Of a DNA stretch of 64,000 bases, positions 44,814 through 55,000 are shown one piece after another (within the stretch, counting starts at the first letter, position 1; every line of letters starts with the position of its first letter). Source of the stretch: Bacillota bacterium (GTDB lineage Bacteria > Bacillota > Clostridia > Christensenellales > UMGS416); NCBI GenBank assembly GCA_023410875.1, contig JAEYPH010000021.1, positions 166,510-230,509 of the forward strand, given 5' to 3'. The position numbers were made by a program, and so were the translations under genes. Below the pieces are notes generated by a model, which was given only the letters and a program-made list of their open reading frames with translations, ran no database searches and was not told the DNA's origin.

Positions 44814-45281
44814 TTACCTACATGGCTGTACGCTGATAGGAATCCTTTCACCGCTCTCTGCCGGCGGATTTATGCTTATCCTGCGTCTTGCCTCTGAGCG
44901 CCTCCTTATGTATGGACAGATAGTAGCCATCAAAGCCGCCATTCGTGAGCTTGCTTCCCCTGTTTTGGTCAAAGAAACGAACATCACCTGGACGGGGAAA
45001 TTGCTCGTGTTTTTGATGGACAGATCAGGACTAATGAACCGGTTCTCTGGAATGTCGTTGGGGTTGATCACAAAGGCCGATGCCAATGTAACCTCCGCGG
45101 AGATAACCGACGCTTGAACGGTGCCGAAGATATCAACAGATACGTCTGAAGGGGTTTCTCCTGATGCGGCAACGGTCTGTGGCATGGTGGGGATCGGTAG
45201 GTCCTCGGGGCTCTCCGCATAGGCCGGTACTACCATGACAAACAGGATCAGGACCAGGAAAACGGGTACGATTTTCTTCAT
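44814..45281 (-). CDS. Small secreted protein of unknown function
   Basis: 155 residues with a signal peptide (MKKIVPVFLVLILFVMVVPAYA). The mature part contains a beta-rich segment VSVDIFGTVQASVISAEVTL, DLSIKNTSNFPVQVMFVSL. The last 35 residues (arginine-rich) look unlike the rest and may follow a frameshift. AAGGAG upstream of the ATG at 45281 sets the start. Not recognised. Confidence 0.6.
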   Translation of the reverse strand: MKKIVPVFLVLILFVMVVPAYAESPEDLPIPTMPQTVAASGETPSDVSVDIFGTVQASVISAEVTLASAFVINPNDIPENRFISPDLSIKNTSNFPVQVMFVSLTKTGEASSRMAALMATICPYIRRRSEARRRISINPPAESGERIPISVQPCR

Positions 45282-45847
45282 GTGGTTTCTCCTTTGCTTA
45301 TTTTGTAGCCGTGGAACAGGAACTGTGGTTTTCCCTCCTATTCCTTGAGTTTTATTCCTACGGCAATCCTTGATGTGGTAAGGGAAGTGCTTCGGGAGCA
45401 AAGACTTCAGTTCCGATTCTTTGGCCTTGTTGATGAACAACGCAATGTTGATAATGGAGTTGACACAGTTCAGCGTCAGTTCCTTCAGATTATATTGTTC
45501 ATGGGCGGCCAATTGAATTTGGAATTCCTTCTGCCAATTTTCCAAAACTGTCTAGGGTTGGGCAAAGGTGTAGTCGAAGGAAAATCTGTTATACCTGGCG
45601 CTGTATACGCCCATAAAGGAACCGTGCCGCCTTGGGCACTATTCCTACCTGAGTACTTTATCCTATCGTTACCCTTCTGCCTTCTCTCGCCGCAGCCGCT
45701 CATTATGCGAACTGGTATCTGTTATAGTAGTCGGGTGAGCAGTCAATCACACCCAAAAGGATCCATGCAGAACCCTTTTTCACTTTTTACAAAACACATC
45801 ATTTCAAAAATCCGGCAAATGATAATTCTAGTTTTGGAGGGTTAGTA
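45282..45847. other. Mostly gene-free stretch with a possible decayed spore-coat-like frame
   Basis: On the minus strand an open frame (45545 to about 45300, TTG start without a clear ribosome binding site) reads LKELTLNCVNSIINIALFIN and LKSLLPKHFPYHIKD. It is helical and vaguely like CotF-type spore coat proteins. It runs into the secreted-protein gene, so it may be a remnant. Nothing else is evident. Confidence 0.3.
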
Positions 45848-46345
45848 ATGATTTATGTGTATATAATGCTAGGGCTACTAATTGCTCTTTTAGTATGGGA
45901 TGCGATTATTGGCTTTCGCATAGTGTTCACTGCCCATGCGTCAGCTACTGAAATGACCGCTCGGGTGGGTTTACAGCGTCCGATTCTGTCGTTCGAACTC
46001 CAAAGGAATGTACCGTCCCCAATACTAATTATCCACCTTTTTGGTATTCGGTTAATACGCAAGGTTATGACAACCAAACGAAAACCTGGTGGGGTAAATA
46101 AAGGATTACGCCTCGCAAGTGCTGTAAATATCTCCAGGCTTGTCGTATCTGCAGATTACGGTCTCGGTGACCCTTTCCACACTGCCATGATATTACCTGC
46201 AGCGGGTGCCCTGGCTAGATTCCTTCCGTTTGAGCAACTGGACGTCGATCCGGATTACCTGTCTATAGAACCATTTCTCTCGATTAGGGGGAATGCTACA
46301 GTAAAGTTCGGGAAGACTATCATTAAATACATCCAAAAAAGATGA
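45848..46345 (+). CDS. DUF2953 protein (YtfI-like, sporulation-associated)
   Basis: 165 residues with one N-terminal membrane segment (MIYVYIMLGLLIALLVWDAI), followed by a DUF2953-type domain (DYGLGDPFHTAMILPAAGAL, LDVDPDYLSIEPFL). In Bacillus subtilis the DUF2953 gene ytfI lies directly upstream of ytfJ, and the same order is seen here. TTGGAGGG precedes the start. A role in sporulation or germination is inferred from the pairing. Confidence 0.82.
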   Translation: MIYVYIMLGLLIALLVWDAIIGFRIVFTAHASATEMTARVGLQRPILSFELQRNVPSPILIIHLFGIRLIRKVMTTKRKPGGVNKGLRLASAVNISRLVVSADYGLGDPFHTAMILPAAGALARFLPFEQLDVDPDYLSIEPFLSIRGNATVKFGKTIIKYIQKR

Positions 46346-46361
46346 TAAAGGAGAATTTTTA

Positions 46362-46769
46362 ATGGACCAGAGCTACACCGCGGGTCAAGATTTTACGCAC
46401 TACGTTGACTCTATCTTCGCTAACATGAAGAGCTTCTCTCAACACGATGGCTTAATCGGAAAACCTGTATCAGAGGGTGGCAAGACATTCTTACCTGTGA
46501 TATCCGTTACTATGGGATATGGCGGCGGCGATTCCCATACAAATACCAATGCAGGTACACAAGGGAAAAGTGGCAAAATGATGGGCGACGTTCTGGGTGT
46601 GGGAGCTAAGTTGTGCACGGATGCAGTGATCGTCATTGATGGTAATAACATACTGCTGGCACCCATAGGAGCTAAAGGTGGAATGGCTCAGATGATTGAT
46701 AAGATCCCGCAGATTCTAGGCGGCATGGGTCAAGGAGGGCAACCACTCTTGGGGGCCAGCGGTTGTTAA
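46362..46769 (+). CDS. ytfJ: GerW-family sporulation protein (YtfJ)
   Basis: A 135-residue cytoplasmic protein: FANMKSFSQHDGLIGKPV, GKTFLPVISVTMGYGGG, then the conserved GAKLCTDAVIVIDGNNILLAPI. This is the GerW/YtfJ family needed for normal spore germination. It lies 16 bp behind the DUF2953 gene. Its stop codon sits inside the first unit of a 45-bp intergenic repeat, and a close copy of its last codons (CCACTCTAGGGGCTAGCGG) is found near 58183. Confidence 0.88.
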   Translation: MDQSYTAGQDFTHYVDSIFANMKSFSQHDGLIGKPVSEGGKTFLPVISVTMGYGGGDSHTNTNAGTQGKSGKMMGDVLGVGAKLCTDAVIVIDGNNILLAPIGAKGGMAQMIDKIPQILGGMGQGGQPLLGASGC

Positions 46770-46870
46770 TAACACGCTGCTGGCCCTCCCTCTCCAGACG
46801 ATACCAGGTGTTAATAATGCGCTACTCCTGCTCCTCCTTCCTCGAGCACCTGGTTTACATAATGCGAAAT
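46764..46870 (+). repeat. 45-bp intergenic repeats, block 1
   Basis: Two units of exactly 45 bp, each beginning TGTTAATAA and ending CCAGG or CCTGG, plus the start of a third (TTTACATAATGCG). They belong to the family also seen at 47668, 48462 and 58160. Confidence 0.75.
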
Positions 46871-46977
46871 TAATCAGAGTAGTTTCATGGTTGCTCTATT
46901 TAATAATACTGCAATTGTAGATTTTATATAATTTATGCTATATTGATAAAGCCTTATTGAGTAGGGGGACAAAAAGA

Positions 46978-47560
46978 ATGAAAATTACGATTAGTAAAGG
47001 TTCCTTATTTCATAGAGTTTTCAAAGGGATAATTGATCAAGCAATTGCGGAGAAAGTTAACCCTCATGAATTCAAAAAAATTGATATAGAATATGCCTAT
47101 GATTGGCCGTATACTTTTTCTAAGCTAGCAGTTTATCTTATTTCCTTATATGCCATTTTTCTATATTGATACGCCTTCAAAAGCATCCTTTATTGCAATG
47201 TCAATATTTTGTGCAACCGTCTGTTTTGACATATGGGATTGTCTCAAGAGTAATATACCTCAACGCTGGAAGTTTTTGCTATCCATTTATATATTTATTT
47301 ATATATTATCTGTATTCCTTTTCATGTTTATTGCGCTTACTTCAGAGTTTGGAGAAACAGGTTTTACCTTTATATCTCCGTATCGAAAAGTAGAAACAGT
47401 GTATCAAGATTTCGCTGTTCTTTGTTTCTTTCTAGCTGGTGCACCATTGGGTCTTTCGTTATTTACTCTATCCGCCAAAAAAGATGCTGCCAAGCTAGCG
47501 CTAACTCAGAAAATCCTTGATGAGTCTCATGTGGAACATGATAAGCCAATTAGCGGCTAG
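46978..47560 (+). pseudogene. Four-helix membrane protein split by a frameshift
   Basis: The ATG at 46978 behind GTAGGGGGA opens 63 codons that reach a first membrane segment (FSKLAVYLISLYAIF) and stop. A second frame starting within it (47150) continues YIDTPSKASFIAMSIFCA and three further hydrophobic segments to 47560. Removing one T from the TTTTT run at 47156-47160 makes a single protein of about 190 residues. The family is not recognised. It is AT-rich and lies between two blocks of the 45-bp repeat. Confidence 0.6.
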
Positions 47561-47667
47561 TGCAAATTGAGGCATAGTAAAAGCGACTTCTGCCCCACTA
47601 CTGCGGGTCTCACTTTAAGTTTGTTTAGGCAGAGCGTAAAGAAAACGGGACAGGCATGTGGCCTGCT

Positions 47668-47760
47668 CTGTTAATAACATGCAACTCAGATTCTAATTCC
47701 GGTTGATTACTGCGCTGATAACACGCAATTGAGGCCCAGTCTCTATGTCGGAGCCTCAAT
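47668..47760 (+). repeat. 44-bp intergenic repeats, block 2, ending in a hairpin
   Basis: TGTTAATAACATGCAACTCAG is followed 44 bp later by TGATAACACGCAATTGAGG. The end forms a stem (ATTGAGGC at 47728, GCCTCAAT at 47753) that may terminate transcription. The block is very similar to 58204-58270. Confidence 0.75.
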
Positions 47761-47809
47761 CCTTATTTCGTTCTCTTTATGCTAATTATCGGAAATATTG
47801 CGAATCCTC

Positions 47810-48343
47810 CTACCTTACGAACTCGTGTACCAATATGCCCATATAAATTCTGTCGATGTACTTTCCATCTTTAAAGACCCACTCGCGCCATCGTCCAACC
47901 TCTTGGAAACCGACCTTTTTGTAACAAGCAATGCCCTCAACATTGTCAGCAGTTACCGACAGCATAATATTGTGAAGGTTTAGTGTATCGAAACCGTAGG
48001 TAAGGATTAACCGGATAGCTTCAGCCCCATAACCCTTGCCCCGGTGCTCTTCTTCCCCTATAAAAATACCGAGGAACGCATTTCGGTTGAGATGGTCAAT
48101 GTTGTGTATGCTAATGCTTCCAATCATTGCGTCACCGTCATGAAGCACCATAGCGTAGCGTTGCATGTTGACAGGCGGCTCAAAAAGCCATTTCAAGTCA
48201 CCTTTCGATGAGACTACCAAAGGATACTGCCCAAAACTTTTAGCTACAGTCTCGTTCATCCATTTTATATAGATTTCAGCATCCTCGATGTTAACGGGTG
48301 AGAGATAGAGTCGTTCGCCATTTATTTTACGGAAATAACGCAT
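47810..48343 (-). CDS. GNAT family N-acetyltransferase
   Basis: A 177-residue RimJ/RimL-like acetyltransferase: GERLYLSPVNIEDAEIYIKW at the N-terminus, the acetyl-CoA loop EEEHRGKGYGAEAI, and NVEGIACYKKVGFQEVG. It transfers acetyl from acetyl-CoA to an amine; the substrate is unknown. The start at 48343 follows GGGAGG. It stands alone, flanked by repeat blocks on both sides like a cassette. Confidence 0.88.
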   Translation of the reverse strand: MRYFRKINGERLYLSPVNIEDAEIYIKWMNETVAKSFGQYPLVVSSKGDLKWLFEPPVNMQRYAMVLHDGDAMIGSISIHNIDHLNRNAFLGIFIGEEEHRGKGYGAEAIRLILTYGFDTLNLHNIMLSVTADNVEGIACYKKVGFQEVGRWREWVFKDGKYIDRIYMGILVHEFVR

Positions 48344-48461
48344 AAAGAAACCTCCCACAGTCTGCGTACAATACAAATAATACACAATGCCATATCCCAG
48401 CACATTGCAGATATTCACATGTTATAGACATTCTATATTACTGCCAACAGAAGGGCAAGTG

Positions 48462-48655
48462 TGTTAAATAACACGCTGCTCGTGCATCCTCTACAGCAGG
48501 TACCAGGTGTTAATAACATGCTACTCGTGCTTCCTCTCCAGTGGGTGCCAGGTGTTGATAACACGATGCTCAAGCGCTCTCTCCAGTAGGTGCCAGGTGT
48601 CAATAACACGCAGTTCAATCCGCTGCCCTAAGCGCAGTGGATCTCAATAATGCGT
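48462..48655 (+). repeat. 45-bp tandem intergenic repeats, block 3 (about five units)
   Basis: Units start at 48462, 48508, 48553, 48598 and 48643. The conserved start is TGTTAATAACACGC with small changes, and the conserved end is GGTGCCAGG. The middle is diverged but homologous between units. Confidence 0.85.
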
Positions 48656-48718
48656 AATGGGCTTTCCCTTCCCTTGTCCACATCACTAAATACTATTAAA
48701 ATAAATAGGCCACGCATC

Positions 48719-48877
48719 GGCGCCATGGTTTACAACATCCTGCCGGGCGGCGGCGCGGAGCTGCTGGTGGGTGCGGTGCTGATCGTGCTCACCCGCTGTC
48801 GCAAGGTCGCCATGGGCAGGCCCGCCATGGCCGTGAGCATCCGCCGGCGCAGGCCCTACAGGATGCCCAAGCACTAA
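48719..48877 (+). pseudogene. Copy of the giant adhesin's C-terminal membrane anchor
   Basis: About 50 codons match the end of the adhesin at 8419-8576: YNILPGGGAELLVGAVLIVL, then AMGRPAMAVSIRRRRPYR. Identity at the DNA level is high and extends about 70 bp past the stop into the terminator. The rest of the gene is absent. It marks a duplication or a former adhesin gene immediately upstream of the RHS gene. Confidence 0.85.
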
Positions 48878-48915
48878 GGCTAAGCGGGGGCACCCTCTGG
48901 CAATTGACTAACAAA

Positions 48916-48946
48916 AAGGGGGCTGTTCCGGGAGGAGCGACCCTCT
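48916..48946 (+). terminator. Diverged copy of the adhesin terminator
   Basis: GGGGGCTGTTCC-GGGA-GGAGCGACCCTC followed by TTT, related to 8617-8645 but with weaker pairing in the middle. Confidence 0.5.
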
Positions 48947-49058
48947 TTCATTCGTCAACATTGTCGAATAACGGCATATCCTGTAGTTTTTTCGTAATTG
49001 ACAAAGCAAATCCCCGCATATGATAATCATTACATAAACTAACAAACTTGGAGGCCAT

Positions 49059-52000
49059 ATGAAGCTCCGGTTCAAGATCGCCAGCGTTCTATTCGTTGCC
49101 CTTGCTTTCACTTGGGTACTGCCCCCCAACATCATAACCGACGCGATCGTCGCCAGGGCGTTTCCCCAAACAGAGCAGGCGGACCTTGGACAGATGGCCG
49201 GGGAGGACTCCGTACGGACGGCAAAGAATCCTGATGTCGAGATTCCGCTGGACGAGTATGAATTGGATACATCGAATATTGTCGGGGAGATCGTGGAAGG
49301 GCGCGAGAAGTACGTCAAGCGCTTCCGCCTGGCCGACGGCGTGAACCAAGCCGTCGTATATGATTCTGCCGTGCACTACCCTAAGGAGGACGGCACCTGG
49401 GCTGAGGTGGACAACACGCTCGTGCAGGCACTGTCCAAGGATGGCAACTCCGTCGTCCGGACAAAGGACAACGGATACATGGACGTATCCTTCGGCACGC
49501 GAGCCAGCGCCGACAAGCTGGTGAGCCTGCGCAAGGGCAAGCATGAGATCAGCTGGAAAATTGCCGGGGACCAGAAACAGGTACAGGCGCAAGCCCTGAC
49601 CGCGTCCACGCTGGAAATCAAGAATGAGCTCGCGCAGAAGAAGGAAGCTGCGCAGGGCAATGAAAAAGTACGAATCGCGGAAAAATCCAAGTCCCATGTC
49701 CGCTACCCGTCGGTGTTCTCCAATGTGGATATCGACTATATCGTGGAAGCGCAGCGGGTCAAGGAGATCCTGACGATTTCCAGCTATACGCCCGGTTTCT
49801 CGGTGTCCTTCGACATCGCCGCCAACGGCCTTACGACCAAGAAGCTGGAAGGCGGGGTCACAGCCTTCTGCGACGGCGATACGGAAGTGTTCTATTTGAT
49901 GCCGTCTTATGTGGTGGACAGCGCCGACAGTGAAGGCAAGCTGACGACCTCTTTGGAACCCATCGAATCCGGCTACCGCCTCACGCTGTCGCCCGACGAC
50001 AAGTGGATGAGCACAGCGGCTTATCCCGTGACCCTGGACCCCCAGGTTGATGTGGATTGGAGCGCCAGCAACATCCACGACACATACATCTCTTCTAACT
50101 ATGAAAACGGCGTGGACAATGATGGCACCAACGGTGACTGGTATGCAAACGCGTCTCTTCGCATCGGGTATCAAACGCCGGATTATGGAACGCTGTACGG
50201 TCTCGTCAAATATACAAACCTGCCCGAGCTCCAGCCGTCGGAAGCGGTGGTTGGCGCTTATATGATCACGGAGAGAGAAGACAACTACTCCGGGGATTAC
50301 CAGTTCACGATGCACAGGATCACAAGCTCCTGGAGCCAGACCGCCGTTACATGGCTCACAAAGCCAACGTTCAGCACGACCGTCGAAGAAACCCATGTCA
50401 TGAGCAATACCAATGGGCCAATTGGGTATTTCTATACCTGGGACATCACCGACGCCATGCGCGGCTGGTATACTGGCGCTTATACCAATTATGGTCTTTT
50501 GATCAAGGGTGTATCCTCCACGGCCGGTTATCGCAGGCTCTTTTCCGCCAACGCGACGTATGTGGACGACGCGGTAAAGACCATCATACAATACGTCAAC
50601 ACGGCCGGCCTGGAAGGCTCCTGGTCCTATCAATCCATGGACGCGCGCCGTGCGGGTACTGCCAGCGTGAACATGTTCACCGGCAATCTGGTGGTCAGCC
50701 ACAGCGACATCGGCGTCGGCGGAAACCGCATGCCGGTCTCCATCTCCCATGTGCACAACGCGGTGGACAGGAGCAACGCCAGCGTCGGCTACGGCTTGGG
50801 CTGGCGCCTGAATTACGCGCAGACCATTGCGAGCCAGACCATCAGCGGTACCCTTTACTACAAATACACCGATGAAGATGGCACCGTCCATTACTTCCGG
50901 CAAAAAGATTCGGGATACGACGATGAATCGGGCCAAAACCGTGTCTTGACGATCGACACGGCCAGCACCGTGGCCCGCTATAAAATTTCGGACAAGAAAG
51001 ACAACGTACTGACCTTCGACAGCACCGGAAGGCTGGTTAAGATCAGCGATGCCGTGGGCAACAACATCGCCATCGCCTACAGCGGTACGTCGGCCAGAAT
51101 CACCACGATCACCGACGGCGCGAGCAGGGTGTACACGTTCGCGTACAACGCCACCTATGATCTGTCTTCCATAACAGATCCCGGTGGCCGCGTCATCAGC
51201 TATACTTACGACTCCGGCCGCAGGCTGAAGACCGTTACCTACCCAGATGATAAGATCACAACCTATACCTATAACACAACCGGGACGTCGACATCCTATA
51301 ATGCCATCACGGAGATGCGGAACTTCGACGACTACAGGTTGAGCGTCACATACGCCAGCAATTCCTTCATGGGTCCCAAGGTGGACACCATCAACGAATA
51401 CGCGGACACTGTGCAGGGCGGCAGCCAGACCTTCACGTATTACGCCAAGCAAACCAAAGTGGTGGACCACTTGGGGAATGTGAACTATTATCAGTTCAAC
51501 CAATACGGCAATACGATCTGCATTCTGGACGACGAAGGCCGGGCGGTATACGCCCAGTACTACAACCCATCATCCATCGTTTCTGGCACTATGCCCTATG
51601 GGCAGAACAAGATGTCGCTGTCCTCACGTTTGCAGGAGCCGGTCATCAATCTGCTCAAAAACCACAATCTGGAATCGGCATCCTACTGGACCAAAACTGA
51701 ATCAAACGGGGGCGTCAGTACCATCTCGAATGCCGATAAGTACATCGGCGCGTACAGCGCTTATTGCAACAACCCCGACAGCACGGCGACCAGCGGGTAT
51801 TATCAGTTCTTCACCGCGGTCAAGGGCGCCACCTATACCTTCTCCGCGTGGGTCAAGACGATCAGCGCCGCTGATACCGGCGCGAGGTTGCAGTATTCCT
51901 ATGTCAACAGCGCTGGCACGCGCGTCTATACGTCCTCCGCGGACACCGTGACCGGCACCAGCGGCCAGTGGGTGCGCGTCAGCATGACGTTCACCATCCC

Positions 52001-55000
52001 ATCAGACGCCAGCGATACCTCGGTTCAGGTGATCCTAAGGCTCTCCGGCGCCGGCAAGGCGTACTTTGATGCCGCCCAGGTGGAAAGGCAGCCGGCTGCC
52101 AACCGGTATAATCTGGTGCAGAACGGCGACATGACGTATGTCACCGATGGGGTTCCTGATTTCTGGTTGAAAAACTCCCAGTGCACGTCGGCGGACGTAT
52201 CTACGACGACTGCGGACACCGGCAGAGGGTTGCTGGATGACGACGTCTTTAAGATCGACGGCTCCGGCACCGCGTCCAAATCTCTGTATCAGGAAATCGC
52301 CGTGTCCGGCGACGCGACGACGACGCTGACCTTTGGCGGCTGGGGAAAGGCGAGCTCCGTTCCCCTGGGCACCACGAAACCTGTGGACACCTCCGCCTCC
52401 ACCTATAACAGGCAGTTCGGCGTCTACATCAAGGTGTATAACGGAGACACGCTGGTGGCGCAGAAGATCGCCAGCTTCAACCACTTCTATCGCAGCGGCT
52501 GGCAGTATACCACCAGCGTTTGCCAACCCGGCGCGGCTTTTGATTCGGTGCAGGTAATCCTGCTGTATTACAACAATGAAAACCTTGCCTACTTCGACGG
52601 CATCCAAGTATACAAAGAAGAATTCGGACAGGCGTACAGCTACGACGCCAAGGGCAATCTGATCACCGCCAAGGACTTGTCCGGAGAGTCCAACGGTACC
52701 ACCTACAACGCCGACGACGAGCCCACGTCGCTGCAGCCTCCGGACTGCACGGGTTCGGAAAAACACACCTACATCTACTACACCGGTACGAAGAAGCATT
52801 TGGTGAAGTCCACCACAACAGTGATGTATGTAGACACCGAATACGAGTATGACGCCTATGGCAATGTGACCAGCACCTCCGTTCAGAGTACTTTAGGCGA
52901 CACTCCGGACTATTACATCAAGAATTCGGCCACATACACCAATGGCAACTATATCAAGAAGTCCATCGACCCCAGAGGGGGAGAGACGGTATACAACTAC
53001 GACGCCAATTTCGGCGTCAACAAGTCCACGACCGACCCCATGGGCCAGACCGCCTATTATACCTACGATGGCGACAACACCGCCATCAAGATGGGCAAGC
53101 TGACCAGGGTGACCTCGACGTTTGGCGGCGTTACCTACGCCAACTACTATGCGTATACCGACGATTTTCTCACGAAAATCACCCACAACGGCTTCGACTA
53201 CAACATCGCCCACAATGGATTTGGACAGACGACGAGCGTGAAGGTGGGAAGCCAGGCACTGGTCACCAACACCTATAAGACCAGCGACCGAAGCTATCTG
53301 CTGGACTATATGACCTATGGCAACGGCGACAAGGTGGATTACACCTATGACTCCCGTTATCGTGTGTCTGCCATTGCCTATGATGGTGAGGCGTCTCCCC
53401 GGTATCGCTATACCTATGCCGCCAACGGCCAGCTCGGTTCCGTGAAGGATAGCCAGAATGGGCTGACCACGAACATCTATTATGACCTGGCCGACCGCCC
53501 GATGAAGACGGTGGAGTCCTATTCCGGCCTGACACGCTCCTTCCAGTACAAGTATGACATCGACAACTGCCTGTTGGAATTCCTGGAGATGTTTGACGGT
53601 ACCAACTACAAGACAAATTTGACCTACGACAAGGACAACCGTATCACCAAGGTGAACTATGGCAACGCCGCCGGCAGTGAGAACGTGCGCTATACTTACG
53701 ACGGGCTGAATCGTCTGACGACCAAGACGCTGGAGACGGGAACCACCGACTGCGATATCACCTACGGCTATTTGACGGGGTTAGGCACCAACGCCAGGAC
53801 CAGTATGATCTCCAGCATCAACTACGGCGGCAACACGCCAAGCAGGCTCGCCTATACCTACAACGCCAACGGGCAGATCGCCAGCGTGAACGACGGCACC
53901 GACACCATTTACTACACTTATGACGGCCTGGGCCAACTGACCCGCACCGACGATCCCACTGATACCCGAGGCGGCGCTAACGGCTCTACATGGACGTACG
54001 CCTATAACGTAGGCGGAAACCTGACCAAGAAAACGCTATATGCCTATTGCCATGAGGATGCCAATCCAGCCGTTAACACCGCCGTGGATACCATCACCTA
54101 TTCCTACGACGCCACGTGGAAGGACAAGATGGTCAGCTATGACGGCAAGGCCATCACCTATGACACCATCGGCAACCCGCTGGCCTACGACGGCTGGAGC
54201 TACACTTGGGAAGCTGGTCGCCAGCTTAAGCAGATGAGCGACGGCACGACGACCCTGCAGTTCAAATACAACGACGCGGGGCTGCGGACGCAGAAGATCA
54301 ACGGCACTTTCGTGACCAAATACTACTGGACGGGCACCAACATCAGCCACATAACCAAAGGCAGCAAAGAGATGCATTTTTGGTATGATGCGGCTGGGCG
54401 GCCGACGATGATTACCTATGACGGCACAAAGTATTACTACAAGCTCAACCAACAGGGAGATGTCATCGGGCTGATGTCGGCATGGGGTACACCGGTCGTA
54501 ACATACACCTATGATTCGTGGGGAAAAGCGCTCAGCCGCACGGGCACCCTGGCAGACACCCTGGGGGTGGACAATCCGTTGCGGTACAGGGGATATATCG
54601 TTGATAACGAGACGGGGTTGTACTACCTGCAGAGCAGATACTATAATCCGGAGTGGGGAAGGTTTATAAGTTCTGATCGCATAGTTGGAAGCATTGGGAG
54701 CCTTCTGGGAACTAATTTGTACGCGTACTGCAATAACCACCCAATAGGTTTGGACGATAAAATGGGTTTGTGTGCAAGCTCAAGTTGTCCTTTGTCTAGG
54801 TACTATCCGGCTATGAATCCAAGCCCATGTCCATACTGCGACGATATCACAAAAGAGTTTGATAGCCAAATGGCAACTAATGCAAAGAAAGCTAAAGCTA
54901 AGGTAGATGTTAAATCGACATGGGTAGATAAACAAAGAGCTTTTGCGTCAATTACCAGAGATAATGCGGAATTTGACATAAAGAGAACAATGAAATGGTC

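Noticed and set aside
48462..48655. CRISPR-like array (conserved 14-mer with variable 31-bp intervals)
   Set aside because: The intervals between conserved cores are themselves homologous between units, there are only about five units, and no cas genes are seen. These are diverging tandem repeats.
49089..51503. 804-codon open frame antisense to the RHS gene
   Set aside because: The product has no recognisable domain or membrane/signal pattern, and the sense strand encodes a clear YD-repeat protein.
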